Source: Colwellia sp. BRX10-3 (lineage in GTDB: Bacteria; Pseudomonadota; Gammaproteobacteria; Enterobacterales; Alteromonadaceae). From it: DNA of 64,000 bases. Below the pieces are notes generated by a model. It had not been told where the DNA came from. It made no database searches and saw only the letters and a list, made by a program, of their open reading frames with translations. Each line of letters starts with the position of its first letter. The stretch's first letter is position 1. A program made the translations under genes and the position numbers. Location of the stretch: contig NZ_JACGWA010000001.1 of assembly GCF_014077505.1 (NCBI RefSeq), positions 62,001 through 126,000 of the forward strand, in the 5' to 3' direction. This document shows positions 35,881 to 44,822 of the stretch, piece by piece.

Positions 35881-37158
35881 TTATTCTGAAGACGCTTTAT
35901 TTTGCTGCGTTTCATAAATAATAATCGGCTTAGATTCACCTTTAATCACAGCTTCGTCAACAACGACTTTAACAGCGTTGTCCATTGAAGGTAATTCATA
36001 CATTGTTTCGAGCAATACACCTTCAACAATAGAGCGTAAGCCACGAGCACCGGTTTTACGTTCCATCGCTTTATGAGCAATAGCAGCTAATGCATCTTCT
36101 CTAAATTCAAGTTCAACATTTTCCATATCGAAAAGTGCCGTAAATTGTTTAGTTAACGCGTTTTTAGGCTCTTGTAATATTTGAATAAGCGCATCTTCAT
36201 CAAGCTCTGTTAAAGTCGCTACAACGGGAAGACGCCCAATAAATTCAGGGATCAAACCATATTTAACTAAATCTTGAGGTTCAACATCTTGAAAACGTTG
36301 CGTTAAGGTTTTCTCGTCTTCTTTACCACGAACCGTAGCACCAAAACCAATACCTGTACCTGTATGACAACGTTGCTCAACAACTTTATCAAGACCGGCA
36401 AATGCACCACCACAAATAAATAGAATCTTAGAGGTATCGACCTGTAAAAACTCTTGTTGTGGATGCTTACGACCACCCTGCGGCGGAACAGAAGCAATAG
36501 TGCCTTCAATAAGTTTCAATAATGCTTGTTGTACACCTTCGCCTGACACATCACGAGTGATAGATGGATTGTCTGATTTACGTGAAATTTTATCAATTTC
36601 ATCAATATAAACAATACCACGTTGGGCTTTTTCAACGTCATAATCACATTTTTGTAATAGCTTCTGAATGATGTTTTCAACATCTTCACCCACATAACCG
36701 GCTTCGGTCAGTGTCGTGGCATCAGCCATGGTAAATGGCACATCTAATAAGCGCGCTAATGTTTGCGCTAATAATGTTTTACCACTACCCGTAGGGCCAA
36801 TAAGCAAAATATTGCTTTTGCTTAGCTCCACACCATTGTGTGAGTCGCCATTACGTAAACGCTTATAATGGTTATAAACCGCTACAGCCAGCACTTTTTT
36901 AGCGTGCTCTTGCCCGATAACATAATCATCTAAGCTTTCACGAATTTCGATTGGCGTTGGTAAGCTTTCTTTGTCTTGCTTAGGCGAAATTTCTTTAATT
37001 TCTTCGCGGATAATGTCATTACATAATTCAACACATTCGTCGCAAACAAAGACAGAAGGACCTGCAATTAACTTACGCACTTCATGCTGACTTTTACCAC
37101 AAAACGAGCAATACAGTAACTTACCGTCATCACCGTCACCTGTTTTCATATCGGTCAT
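35881..37158 (-). CDS. clpX: ClpX, ATPase and unfoldase subunit of ClpXP
   Basis: Hexameric unfoldase delivering substrates to ClpP. An N-terminal zinc domain has [11 protein letters not shown] and CDECVELC. The AAA+ domain has [17 protein letters not shown], the pore loop GYVGEDV, the RKH loop GGRKHPQQ and the ClpP-docking IGF loop GIGFGATV. 425 residues (E. coli 424). It follows clpP by 93 bp. Confidence 0.97.
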   Translation of the reverse strand: MTDMKTGDGDDGKLLYCSFCGKSQHEVRKLIAGPSVFVCDECVELCNDIIREEIKEISPKQDKESLPTPIEIRESLDDYVIGQEHAKKVLAVAVYNHYKRLRNGDSHNGVELSKSNILLIGPTGSGKTLLAQTLARLLDVPFTMADATTLTEAGYVGEDVENIIQKLLQKCDYDVEKAQRGIVYIDEIDKISRKSDNPSITRDVSGEGVQQALLKLIEGTIASVPPQGGRKHPQQEFLQVDTSKILFICGGAFAGLDKVVEQRCHTGTGIGFGATVRGKEDEKTLTQRFQDVEPQDLVKYGLIPEFIGRLPVVATLTELDEDALIQILQEPKNALTKQFTALFDMENVELEFREDALAAIAHKAMERKTGARGLRSIVEGVLLETMYELPSMDNAVKVVVDEAVIKGESKPIIIYETQQNKASSE

Positions 37159-37251
37159 ACGGTACCTCTAATATTTTAAATTTTTACAAACTAATACTGA
37201 CCAGTATTTCATAAATCGCGCAAATAACAACGCGAATAACAAAGTAGACCG

Positions 37252-37890
37252 TTATTTATCGATTCTTTGTTCTAATATGGCATCAACTAAACCATATTCA
37301 ACCGCACTTTCAGCGCTTAAGAAGTTATCACGGTCTGTATCACCAGATACTTTTTCTAATGGTTGGCCAGTGTGCTCTGACATTAAGCGATTAAGCTTTT
37401 CTTTAATATACAAAATTTCTTTTGCATGTATTTCAATATCTGACGCTTGACCTTGAAAACCACCCAGCGGCTGATGAATCATCACACGAGCATTAGGTAA
37501 ACAGTAACGTTTGCCTTTTTCTCCGCCAGAAAGCAAAAATGCGCCCATACTAGCCGCTTGACCAATACAAACCGTGCTAATATTTGGCTTAATAAACTTC
37601 ATGGTATCGTAAATAGCCATACCTGCAGTAACAGAACCACCAGGAGAATTTATATATAAATAAATATCTTTATCTGGGCTTTCTGACTCTAAGAATAGTA
37701 ATTGGGCAACGATCAAATTTGCCATATGGTCTTCAACTTGACCACAAAGGAAAATAACGCGCTCTTTTAGCAGTCTTGAATAAATATCGTAAGAGCGTTC
37801 ACCTTTGGCGGTTTGCTCAACAACCATAGGCACTAAAGCACTTTCGGTCGTATTCGTTAAATCGTGAGAATTATTGTGAGAAGTAAACAA
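37252..37890 (-). CDS. clpP: ClpP protease subunit
   Basis: Serine peptidase tetradecamer. The catalytic Ser lies in [13 protein letters not shown], His in [10 protein letters not shown] and Asp in the [11 protein letters not shown] region. 212 residues including a short N-terminal propeptide; [21 protein letters not shown] is the usual mature start region. The promoter at 37940-37968 and a terminator for tig lie in the 88 bp before it. Confidence 0.97.
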   Translation of the reverse strand: MFTSHNNSHDLTNTTESALVPMVVEQTAKGERSYDIYSRLLKERVIFLCGQVEDHMANLIVAQLLFLESESPDKDIYLYINSPGGSVTAGMAIYDTMKFIKPNISTVCIGQAASMGAFLLSGGEKGKRYCLPNARVMIHQPLGGFQGQASDIEIHAKEILYIKEKLNRLMSEHTGQPLEKVSGDTDRDNFLSAESAVEYGLVDAILEQRIDK

Positions 37891-37911
37891 CTAACTTTCC
37901 TTTTTATAAAA

Positions 37912-37943
37912 AAATGGCTCATATGTCCCCATACAAGCCATTT
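37912..37943 (-). terminator. Hairpin between tig and clpP
   Basis: Stem AAATGGCT/AGCCATTT with a 16-base loop, followed on the minus strand by seven Ts. It can end part of the tig transcripts. It overlaps the -10 region of the probable clpP promoter. Confidence 0.55.
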
Positions 37944-37968
37944 AAGCGATTGCTCAGCAAAATGTCAA
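37940..37968 (-). promoter_or_regulatory. Probable clpP promoter
   Basis: TTGACA, a 17-base spacer and TTAAAT on the minus strand, 50-78 bp before clpP and just after the tig stop. A sigma-70-type match; I see no sigma-32 pattern here. Confidence 0.5.
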
Positions 37969-37978
37969 TCTAAAAGGT

Positions 37979-39286
37979 CTATTTACCTTCAGGATTCATA
38001 ATATCTTTAAAGCTGGCTTTCTTATCTTTTACTTTTGCGCTTTTAAGTAACAACTCAACCGCTTGCTCTTCCAATGCAACATTCTGCATTTGTTGGGCAA
38101 GTTCTTTGTTAGTTTTGTAGTACTCAATAACTTCAGATGGATCTTCGTAAGCTGATGCTGCAGATTCAATTAATTCAGTCACTTTAGCTTCGTCAACTTT
38201 TAATTCGTTAACTTTGATCACTTCACCTAAAAGCAAACCCGTTTTAACACGACGTTTAGCTTGCTCTTCAAACATTTCTGCAGGAAGTTCAGGTAAGTTA
38301 TTCGGATCCATTTGACCAGCAAAACGTTGCATAGCTTGCTTGCGCAATACTTCAACTTCTTGAGCAACAAGTGCCGCTGGAATATCTAATTCGTTAACTT
38401 CAAGTAGGCCTTCAATCACTTGCTCTTTAACTTTAGCTTTAACAGCTTGGTTAAGTTCGCGAGCCATGTTTTTACCAACTTCTTCACGAAGTGCAGCAAC
38501 GCCACCTTCTTCAACACCGAATAGTTTTGCAAATTCGTCATCTACTTCAGGTAAAATTGGACCTTCAGTTTTGTGAACAACGATATCAAACTCTGCATCT
38601 TTACCTTTAAGCTTCTCAGCATGGTAATCATCAGGGAAGGTTACTGTGATAGTTTTTTCGTCGCCAGCTTTCATACCGATGATTTCTTTTTCGAAACCAG
38701 GGATCATGCGACCTGAACCTAATTCAAGTTCAAAAGCTTCAGCTTTACCGCCTTCAAATTCTTCACCGTCAACACGGCCATTGAAGTCGATAGTTAGCTT
38801 ATCGCCTTTCTTCGTTTTACGTTTGTTTTCTTTCCACGTTTTATGCTGGTTTTGTAATGTTTCAAACATTTCATCAAGGTCAGCATCAGTAACGTCAACA
38901 GCAGGACGTTCTACTGCTATTTTGTTTAAATCTTTTAAAACAACTTCAGGGTAAATCTCAAATGTTGCTTCGAACTCTAACGCTTTACCATCTTCGTTGC
39001 TTTTGGCAACAAATGATGGACGACCTGCTGGGTTTAATTTTTCAGCAACAATCGCATCGACAAAGTTACGTTGCATTAATTCACCGGCAACTTCTTGACG
39101 AACAGATTGACCATAGCGTTTTTGAATAACTGATGGTGGCACTTTACCTGGGCGAAAACCATTGATACGTTGGGTTTTACCGATGTGGCGAAGACGATTT
39201 TTAACTTCAACATCTACTGTTTCGGCAGGAACTGAAATCGTTAAACGACGTTCCAAACCTTGTGTAGTCTCAACTGAAACTTGCAT
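37979..39286 (-). CDS. tig: Trigger factor
   Basis: Ribosome-bound chaperone with prolyl isomerase activity. The ribosome-binding domain (1-110) has [18 protein letters not shown], the signature loop. The FKBP-type domain (about 150-240) has [16 protein letters not shown] and [16 protein letters not shown]. The helical C-terminal arms follow. 435 residues (E. coli 432). Confidence 0.97.
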   Translation of the reverse strand: MQVSVETTQGLERRLTISVPAETVDVEVKNRLRHIGKTQRINGFRPGKVPPSVIQKRYGQSVRQEVAGELMQRNFVDAIVAEKLNPAGRPSFVAKSNEDGKALEFEATFEIYPEVVLKDLNKIAVERPAVDVTDADLDEMFETLQNQHKTWKENKRKTKKGDKLTIDFNGRVDGEEFEGGKAEAFELELGSGRMIPGFEKEIIGMKAGDEKTITVTFPDDYHAEKLKGKDAEFDIVVHKTEGPILPEVDDEFAKLFGVEEGGVAALREEVGKNMARELNQAVKAKVKEQVIEGLLEVNELDIPAALVAQEVEVLRKQAMQRFAGQMDPNNLPELPAEMFEEQAKRRVKTGLLLGEVIKVNELKVDEAKVTELIESAASAYEDPSEVIEYYKTNKELAQQMQNVALEEQAVELLLKSAKVKDKKASFKDIMNPEGK

Positions 39287-39578
39287 TTAATTACCTCAAA
39301 AAACTTAGCGTATGCACGCTTTCTATAACGCATCTAAATATAGTCAACAGTACTTTATATAACAAAGCAATGTATTCAGCTTGCTAGCATTACTAACAGA
39401 GCCCGGAAAATCCGAATAAAGATGTTCAGATTAAAATAATGACGCGAAATTATAGCGGTGCTTTAAACAAGAGTCGAGCATAGAACGCAATTAAATTGAA
39501 AAATTTAATTTAATAAGGTAATAAAAGAAGATAAAACGGATATTTAGAAAAGAAATTACAGATGGAATGTTAATAAAA
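39287..39578. other. Intergenic region between tig and the tRNA repeats
   Basis: About 290 bp, AT-rich, with no supported gene. It contains the tig promoter region; nothing else is recognised. Confidence 0.4.
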
Positions 39579-39863
39579 TGCTTTGTGATGCAAAATTTGA
39601 ACTTCGACTGAACTTAATGACACTCAAACCAGCACTTACTCTTTCAATATATGTAAGTAATAAAAAGAAGAAGTGGTCGGTTATGCAAGAGTCGAACTTC
39701 GACTGAACTTAATGACACCCAAACCAGTACTTAGTCTTACAATATACGCAAGTAATAAAAAGAAGAAGTGGTCGGTGATGCAAGAGTCGAACTTCGACTG
39801 AACTTAATGACACCCAAACCAGTACTTAGTCTTACAATATACGTAAGTAATAAAAAGAAGAAG
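39579..39863 (-). repeat. Three tandem 95-bp units with tRNA-Pro 3'-half remnants
   Basis: Units start at 39579, 39674 and 39769, each 95 bp, the phase ending at the true tRNA-Pro at 39864. Read on the minus strand each unit has a spacer (CTTCTTCTTTTTATTACTT), then TACTGGTTTGGGTG resembling the anticodon arm, then GAAGTTCGACTCTTGCATC and ACCGACCA resembling the T-arm and acceptor end with CCA. The 5' half of a tRNA is missing. The two units nearest the tRNA are almost identical; the farthest is more diverged. Layout recalls the tandem repeats after E. coli tyrT. Confidence 0.85.
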
Positions 39864-39940
39864 TGGTCGGTGATGCAAGATTCGAACTTGCGACCCCTTG
39901 GACCCAAACCAAGTGCGCTACCAAGCTGCGCTAATCACCG
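39864..39940 (-). tRNA. tRNA-Pro (anticodon TGG)
   Basis: 77 nt with encoded CCA. The acceptor stem CGGTGAT/ATCACCG closes, the anticodon loop is TTTGGGT, and the T-arm is GCAAGTTCGAATCTTGC. Identical to the copy at 40313-40389. Last tRNA of the operon, followed by the 95-bp repeats. Confidence 0.97.
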
Positions 39941-39970
39941 ATATACTTTTACAACAAACCATACAAAAAA

Positions 39971-40047
39971 TGGGGTGGCTAAAGGGACTTGAACCCTCGA
40001 CAACCGGAATCACAATCCGGGGCTCTACCAACTGAGCTATAGCCACC
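39971..40047 (-). tRNA. tRNA-His (anticodon GTG)
   Basis: 77 nt with encoded CCA and the extra 5' G (G-1) opposite C73 that is characteristic of tRNA-His. Anticodon loop TTGTGAT and T-arm GAGGGTTCAAGTCCC. Nearly the same as E. coli hisR. Confidence 0.97.
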
Positions 40048-40053
40048 ATTGTA

Positions 40054-40130
<77 letters not shown>

Positions 40131-40203
40131 ACATTGCCTACAGATGCTGAACAAACTTTACACTTGTAAAGTTTATCCTTTTTTTACTAAAAAAGTAAAA
40201 AAT

Positions 40204-40312
40204 TGGTTGTGATGCAAAATTCAAACTTACGACTGAACTTAATGACACCTAAACCTATTACTTAATCTTTAAATCTACATAAAGTAACTTTAAAATAACT
40301 AAAAAGAAAAAG
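40204..40312 (-). repeat. Diverged fourth unit of the tRNA-Pro-derived repeat
   Basis: Follows the first tRNA-Pro on the minus strand. It keeps the GACTGAACTTAATGACACC and TGATGCAAAATTC segments of the 95-bp unit but is 109 bp and many bases differ. The CCA-end equivalent has a deletion, so it is a decayed copy. Confidence 0.65.
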
Positions 40313-40389
40313 TGGTCGGTGATGCAAGATTCGAACTTGCGACCCCTTGGACCCAAACCAAGTGCGCTACCAAGCTGCGCTAATCACCG
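40313..40389 (-). tRNA. tRNA-Pro (anticodon TGG), first gene of the operon
   Basis: Identical over 77 nt to 39864-39940, including CCA. The operon order from the promoter is Pro, Arg, His, Pro. Duplicated tRNA-Pro genes flank the Arg and His genes. Confidence 0.97.
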
Positions 40390-40427
40390 ACATTTGTTAA
40401 AAACGCTTGCGTTCTCAACGGGTGCGG

Positions 40428-40456
40428 ATATTACCTAGTTGGCCGTTGCGCGTCAA
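40428..40456 (-). promoter_or_regulatory. Strong promoter of the tRNA operon
   Basis: On the minus strand TTGACG, a 17-base spacer and TAATAT, followed by a GC-rich discriminator (CCGCACCCG). The discriminator is typical of stable RNA promoters under stringent control. Confidence 0.8.
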
Positions 40457-40656
40457 ACACTTTTTTTAAATAAATGTGCGTTCGCTCACTTTTAAAGCAT
40501 CTTGGTTAAAATACCACTCATAATGACCTATAAAATAAAAATAACGTCATTATTCATCAATAAATCATTCTTTCGACGACCAATGCATTTATTTCCTACA
40601 AATAGCTTTTCTATTATGCGAAAATAACCACGTTTTTTAGCCTTTTGTGAATAATT

Positions 40657-41514
40657 ATGACTGCAGCGCTTATTGACGGTAAGTTGATCGCCCAACAACT
40701 ACGCCATTCTGTTAAAGATAAAGTACAACAACGCATTGAAAATGGCCTGCGTGCTCCAGGATTAGCCGTAATTTTAGTTGGTTCAGATCCCGCATCTCAA
40801 GTTTATGTTGGTAGTAAAAGAAAAGCCTGTGAAGAAGTTGGCTTTGTATCTCGCTCTTATGACTTGCCTCCAACCACGACACAAGACGAACTTTTTAATT
40901 TAATCGATGAATTAAATAACGATATTGAAATTGATGGTATTCTTGTTCAGTTACCCTTACCTGCTGGTTTAGATGCTAATTTAATTATTGAGCATATTAA
41001 TCCATTAAAAGATGTTGACGGGTTTCACCCTAATAATGTTGGCAAATTAGCGTTACGTCAACCGGGTCTTCGCCCATGCACACCTAAAGGTATTATGACC
41101 TTAATTGCTTCAACGGGTGTTGACCCTCATGGCCTAGAAGCTGTAGTTGTTGGTGCATCAAATATTGTTGGTCGCCCTATGACACTAGAGCTATTGCTTG
41201 CAGGCTGCACAGTGACCACAACCCATAGATTTACCAAAAATTTAGAAGCAAAAATAAGAAATGCTGATCTGTTAGTTGTTGCTGTTGGCAAACCTGAGTT
41301 TATTCCAGGCGAATGGATTAAAGCTGGCGCAATTGTTATCGATGTAGGTATTAACCGTTTAGATAACGGCAAACTAGTTGGCGATGTTGGCTTTGCTAAA
41401 GCAAAAGAGAGCGCGGGTTATATTACTCCTGTGCCCGGTGGTGTGGGCCCTATGACAGTAGCTAGTTTGATAGAAAACACCCTTATTGCATGCGAAGAGT
41501 TTCATAATAAATAA
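40657..41514 (+). CDS. folD: FolD, methylenetetrahydrofolate dehydrogenase/cyclohydrolase
   Basis: Bifunctional enzyme interconverting methylene-, methenyl- and formyl-tetrahydrofolate with NADP. 285 residues (E. coli 288). It has the substrate-site motif [13 protein letters not shown] with the catalytic Lys, [10 protein letters not shown], and the Rossmann part [26 protein letters not shown] closes the fold. Monocistronic, convergent with cysS and separated from it by a terminator. Confidence 0.97.
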   Translation: MTAALIDGKLIAQQLRHSVKDKVQQRIENGLRAPGLAVILVGSDPASQVYVGSKRKACEEVGFVSRSYDLPPTTTQDELFNLIDELNNDIEIDGILVQLPLPAGLDANLIIEHINPLKDVDGFHPNNVGKLALRQPGLRPCTPKGIMTLIASTGVDPHGLEAVVVGASNIVGRPMTLELLLAGCTVTTTHRFTKNLEAKIRNADLLVVAVGKPEFIPGEWIKAGAIVIDVGINRLDNGKLVGDVGFAKAKESAGYITPVPGGVGPMTVASLIENTLIACEEFHNK

Positions 41515-41661
41515 TTTCAAATACTTTGAATTACTTTGGATTACTTTATTAAAAGTATAATCACATCGATATTGCTCTAAATATTAAGTCGTCAGGTAAG
41601 GCATAGTTCGCATATTACAGTGCTTTAATTTCATTATAATTTTCTTAGTTAGCTAAAACAA

Positions 41662-41686
41662 AAAAAGCCTGCGATGCAGGCTTTTT
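41662..41686. terminator. Bidirectional terminator between folD and cysS
   Basis: Perfect 11-bp stem AAAAAGCCTGC/GCAGGCTTTTT around GAT, serving the convergent genes. Confidence 0.88.
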
Positions 41687-41710
41687 AATTAACACTTTAT
41701 ATAAGAAAGT

Positions 41711-43093
41711 TTAAGCTTTACGCCACGTTGTTCCACCCGCGCTATCTTCTAGAATAATATTGAGTGCCACCAATTTATCACGTGCATCATCAGCCAATGC
41801 CCAATCTTTATTAGCGCGGGCATCGTTACGCTGTTTGATCAAAGCTTCAATTTCTGCAACTTCATCATCGTTAGCATTGCTACCTTGAAGGAATTCTTCT
41901 GGTGAATTTTGCGCTACACCTAAAACTTCGCCAAGTGATACTAAAATAAAAGCGAGTTTTGAAGCGGCTTCAACATCCGATACTTTTATGCGATTAATTT
42001 CTTTTGCTAACTCAAATAATACCGGCATTGCTTCAGGGCAATTAAAGTCATCATTCATCGCTTTTTCAAAACGCTGAACATATTCATTACCTTTTAATTC
42101 TACTTTTATCGGTGTCAGTTCACGCAACGCGGTATAGATACGCTCTAAACTTGCTCTTGCTTGCGTTAAATTGTCTTGTGAGTAATTTAACTGGCTACGA
42201 TAATGACTAGAAGTTAAAAAGAAGCGCACACTCTCTGCATCATATTCATCTAATACACTGCGCAAAGTAAAAAAGTTATTTAAAGATTTTGACATCTTTT
42301 CTTTGTTAATTTGTACCATGCCGCCATGCATCCAATAATTTACGTATGGCGTATCAAAGGCACAACATGATTGCGCAATTTCATTTTCATGATGAGGAAA
42401 CTGTAAATCAGACCCACCACCATGAATATCGAAGTGTTCACCTAAATGTTTACTGTTCATTGCTGAACATTCAATGTGCCAACCAGGGCGACCTTTACCC
42501 CAAGGTGAATCCCAGCTTGGTTCATCAGGTTTTGCCATTTTCCACAGCACAAAATCTAATGGACTGCGTTTCGCTTCATCAACGTCAACCCGAGAGCCCG
42601 ACTGCAGCATATCTAGATTTTGTAAACTCAACTTGCCGTAATCGCTATATGTGCTGACTTCAAACATAACATCGCCATTACTGGCAACATAAGCGTGTTT
42701 ACGTTCAATAAGACGTTCAACTAAAGCAATAATCTCATCCATATGCCCGGTAACAGTAGGCGCAATATCTGGGCGCATAATATTAAGGTCGTCAAAATCT
42801 TGATACATTTGCTCGGTCATGCGTAAAGTTAGCGCTTCACAACTCTCACCGTTTTCATTAGCTCGTTTTATAATTTTATCGTCAACGTCAGTAATATTGC
42901 GTACATGTGTTAAATCATAATTTAAATACTTTAAGTAACGAGCGATAATATCAAAGGCAACATAGGTTCTAGCGTGACCAATATGGCAGCGATCATATAT
43001 AGTAATACCGCAAACATATAAACCTACCTTGTTGGAAGTGATCGGTTTAAAAACTTCTTTTTTCCTGCTTAAGGTATTATAAATCTGCAACAT
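41711..43093 (-). CDS. cysS: Cysteinyl-tRNA synthetase
   Basis: Class I aminoacyl-tRNA synthetase charging tRNA-Cys. 460 residues (E. coli 461). It has CHIGHART (HIGH motif), zinc ligands in [19 protein letters not shown] and [17 protein letters not shown], and [10 protein letters not shown] (KMSKS). Divergent from ppiB-lpxH, the arrangement also known in enterics. Confidence 0.97.
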   Translation of the reverse strand: MLQIYNTLSRKKEVFKPITSNKVGLYVCGITIYDRCHIGHARTYVAFDIIARYLKYLNYDLTHVRNITDVDDKIIKRANENGESCEALTLRMTEQMYQDFDDLNIMRPDIAPTVTGHMDEIIALVERLIERKHAYVASNGDVMFEVSTYSDYGKLSLQNLDMLQSGSRVDVDEAKRSPLDFVLWKMAKPDEPSWDSPWGKGRPGWHIECSAMNSKHLGEHFDIHGGGSDLQFPHHENEIAQSCCAFDTPYVNYWMHGGMVQINKEKMSKSLNNFFTLRSVLDEYDAESVRFFLTSSHYRSQLNYSQDNLTQARASLERIYTALRELTPIKVELKGNEYVQRFEKAMNDDFNCPEAMPVLFELAKEINRIKVSDVEAASKLAFILVSLGEVLGVAQNSPEEFLQGSNANDDEVAEIEALIKQRNDARANKDWALADDARDKLVALNIILEDSAGGTTWRKA

Positions 43094-43306
43094 AACGACG
43101 CTTTTTCCTATGTAATATCAATACTTGATTAAATTCGACTATCCTCCACACGGAGATTTACGCAATTGTACCCCAACTATTGGTACTAATCATTAGCTTG
43201 GCTTCATTTGCTGAGAAATATGCGAATAAATTTTGCAGAGAAATGTTTCTATTATTGAGTTACAATTTGCGTAATTACATTTCCTTTAGATTTATGAGTA
43301 AAAACA

Positions 43307-43798
43307 ATGATCACATTTAAAACGACCTTAGGCGAAATTAAAATTGAATTAGATTTTGACAACGCACCTGCTACTGCAAAAAATTTCCAACAATACGCTG
43401 AAGACGGCTTTTACAACGGCACGATTTTTCACCGTGTAATTAAAGGCTTTATGGCACAAGGCGGTGGTTTCGCATCAGGCATGGACGAAAAAGACAGCCG
43501 TGAATCAATCAAAAACGAAGCTAATAATGGCTTAGTTAACGCTCGTGGCACTTTAGCTATGGCGCGAACACAAGAACCACATTCAGCATCAGCACAGTTT
43601 TTCATTAATTTAGCTGATAACGACTTTCTTAACTTTAAAAGTGAAGATACACAAGGTTGGGGTTACTGTGTATTTGCTAAAGTGGTTGAAGGTATGGACA
43701 TTGTTGACAAAATGACCTTAGTTGATACTGGCCGTATAGGCTATCACGACGATGTTCCAAAAGAAGAAATAATCATTGAAGAAACAATCGTAGCGTAA
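43307..43798 (+). CDS. ppiB: Peptidyl-prolyl cis-trans isomerase B (cyclophilin)
   Basis: Cytoplasmic cyclophilin, 163 residues (E. coli 164), without a signal peptide. Active-site motifs [13 protein letters not shown] and [14 protein letters not shown] are present. It precedes lpxH by 24 bp and likely shares its transcript. Confidence 0.95.
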   Translation: MITFKTTLGEIKIELDFDNAPATAKNFQQYAEDGFYNGTIFHRVIKGFMAQGGGFASGMDEKDSRESIKNEANNGLVNARGTLAMARTQEPHSASAQFFINLADNDFLNFKSEDTQGWGYCVFAKVVEGMDIVDKMTLVDTGRIGYHDDVPKEEIIIEETIVA

Positions 43799-43822
43799 TT
43801 TATCACTACGAATCTTAACGCT

Positions 43823-44593
43823 ATGAGCGATACCTCTCAAATGACAGATAAATCAGCATTAACTTATTTTATTGCTGATTTACATCTCGCGCAAAACAGG
43901 CCCGACATAACGGCCTGTTTTTTAGCTTTCTTGAAAGATGAAGCGCCCAAAGCACAAACATTGTATATTTTGGGCGATTTATTCGAGTACTGGATTGGCG
44001 ACGACGACGATAGCCCTTTTATTTTAGAAATATCTCAGGCAATAAAAGCATTATCGTCGATAGGTTGTAAAATTTATTTTATACACGGTAACCGCGACTT
44101 TTTGCTGGGTAAACGTTTTGCTAAACAATCAGGCATGGAGCTCTTACCTGAAATCACCTTAATAGATTTATATGGCACACCCGTGGTCATTATGCATGGC
44201 GATACCCTTTGCACGCTAGATGTTGGCTACCAAGCTTTTCGTAAAAAATCACGCAGTTGGTGGTGGCAAGCCATCATAAAAAGCTTACCCTTGTTTATTA
44301 GACGAAAAATTGCCAATAATTACCGTGACCAAAGTGCCACAGCCACAGCCATGAAATCTCAAGAGATTATGGATGTTACGCCCATTGAGGTTGTTCGCTG
44401 TTTAGAACAATATCAAAGCCAGATATTGATCCACGGACACACTCACAGACCAGCGGTACATGACGTAAAAGCAAACAACCAACAAGCACAGCGAATCGTA
44501 CTAGGTGATTGGTATGAACAAGGTGCATGGCTGAAAGTAACGCCTGAATCAATGGACTTAATGGATAGCCCATTTGAGTTAATAGAAAAGTAA
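43823..44593 (+). CDS. lpxH: UDP-2,3-diacylglucosamine diphosphatase
   Basis: Lipid A pathway enzyme that cleaves UDP-2,3-diacylglucosamine to lipid X and UMP at the inner membrane. Metallophosphatase motifs in order: FIADLHL, GDLFEYWIGDDD, HGNRDFLLG, MHGDTLC, HGHTHRP. 256 residues; the first about 10 residues precede the usual start, so a later start is possible. Confidence 0.95.
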   Translation: MSDTSQMTDKSALTYFIADLHLAQNRPDITACFLAFLKDEAPKAQTLYILGDLFEYWIGDDDDSPFILEISQAIKALSSIGCKIYFIHGNRDFLLGKRFAKQSGMELLPEITLIDLYGTPVVIMHGDTLCTLDVGYQAFRKKSRSWWWQAIIKSLPLFIRRKIANNYRDQSATATAMKSQEIMDVTPIEVVRCLEQYQSQILIHGHTHRPAVHDVKANNQQAQRIVLGDWYEQGAWLKVTPESMDLMDSPFELIEK

Positions 44594-44660
44594 TTAAACC
44601 TGAGCATCGCCACTCTTTCACATCGACGTAAATGGATATACTAATGTCGTGGAGCCTTGG

Positions 44661-44793
44661 ATGGCTATGAACGGCCATGTAATCGCGATATTGCCGACGT
44701 GAATGTCGGTATTTAGTTTTTTGTCTGGAACAAAAAAACTGACCGTTCATGCTGAGCATATAAGTGCCTGAACTCTCATTCAAACACTTATAT
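44661..44793. repeat. Cluster of four inverted repeats between lpxH and the DUF885 gene
   Basis: Four hairpins in 133 bp: ATGGC/GCCAT (44661-44678), CCGAC/GTCGG (44694-44709), AGTTTTTTGT/ACAAAAAAACT (44715-44740, one extra base) and ATATAAGTG/CACTTATAT (44758-44793). The last is followed by Ts and can terminate lpxH. The first two look like a repetitive intergenic element of REP type, though only one copy is in the window. Confidence 0.55.
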
Positions 44794-44822
44794 TTTTAAA
44801 GCTAATAAACTAGATTTATTAA

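Noticed and set aside
39579-39863. 95-bp repeats as a possible CRISPR or integron array
   Set aside because: Whole units are repeated without variable spacers, and they are explained by tRNA-Pro 3' ends.
39768-39992. 74-codon plus-strand frame across the tRNA-Pro gene and its repeat
   Set aside because: It overlaps a complete tRNA and the repeats derived from it; tRNA genes often give such frames.
44376-44783. 135-codon minus-strand frame overlapping the end of lpxH
   Set aside because: It runs antisense to lpxH and through the hairpin cluster; no coding pattern.
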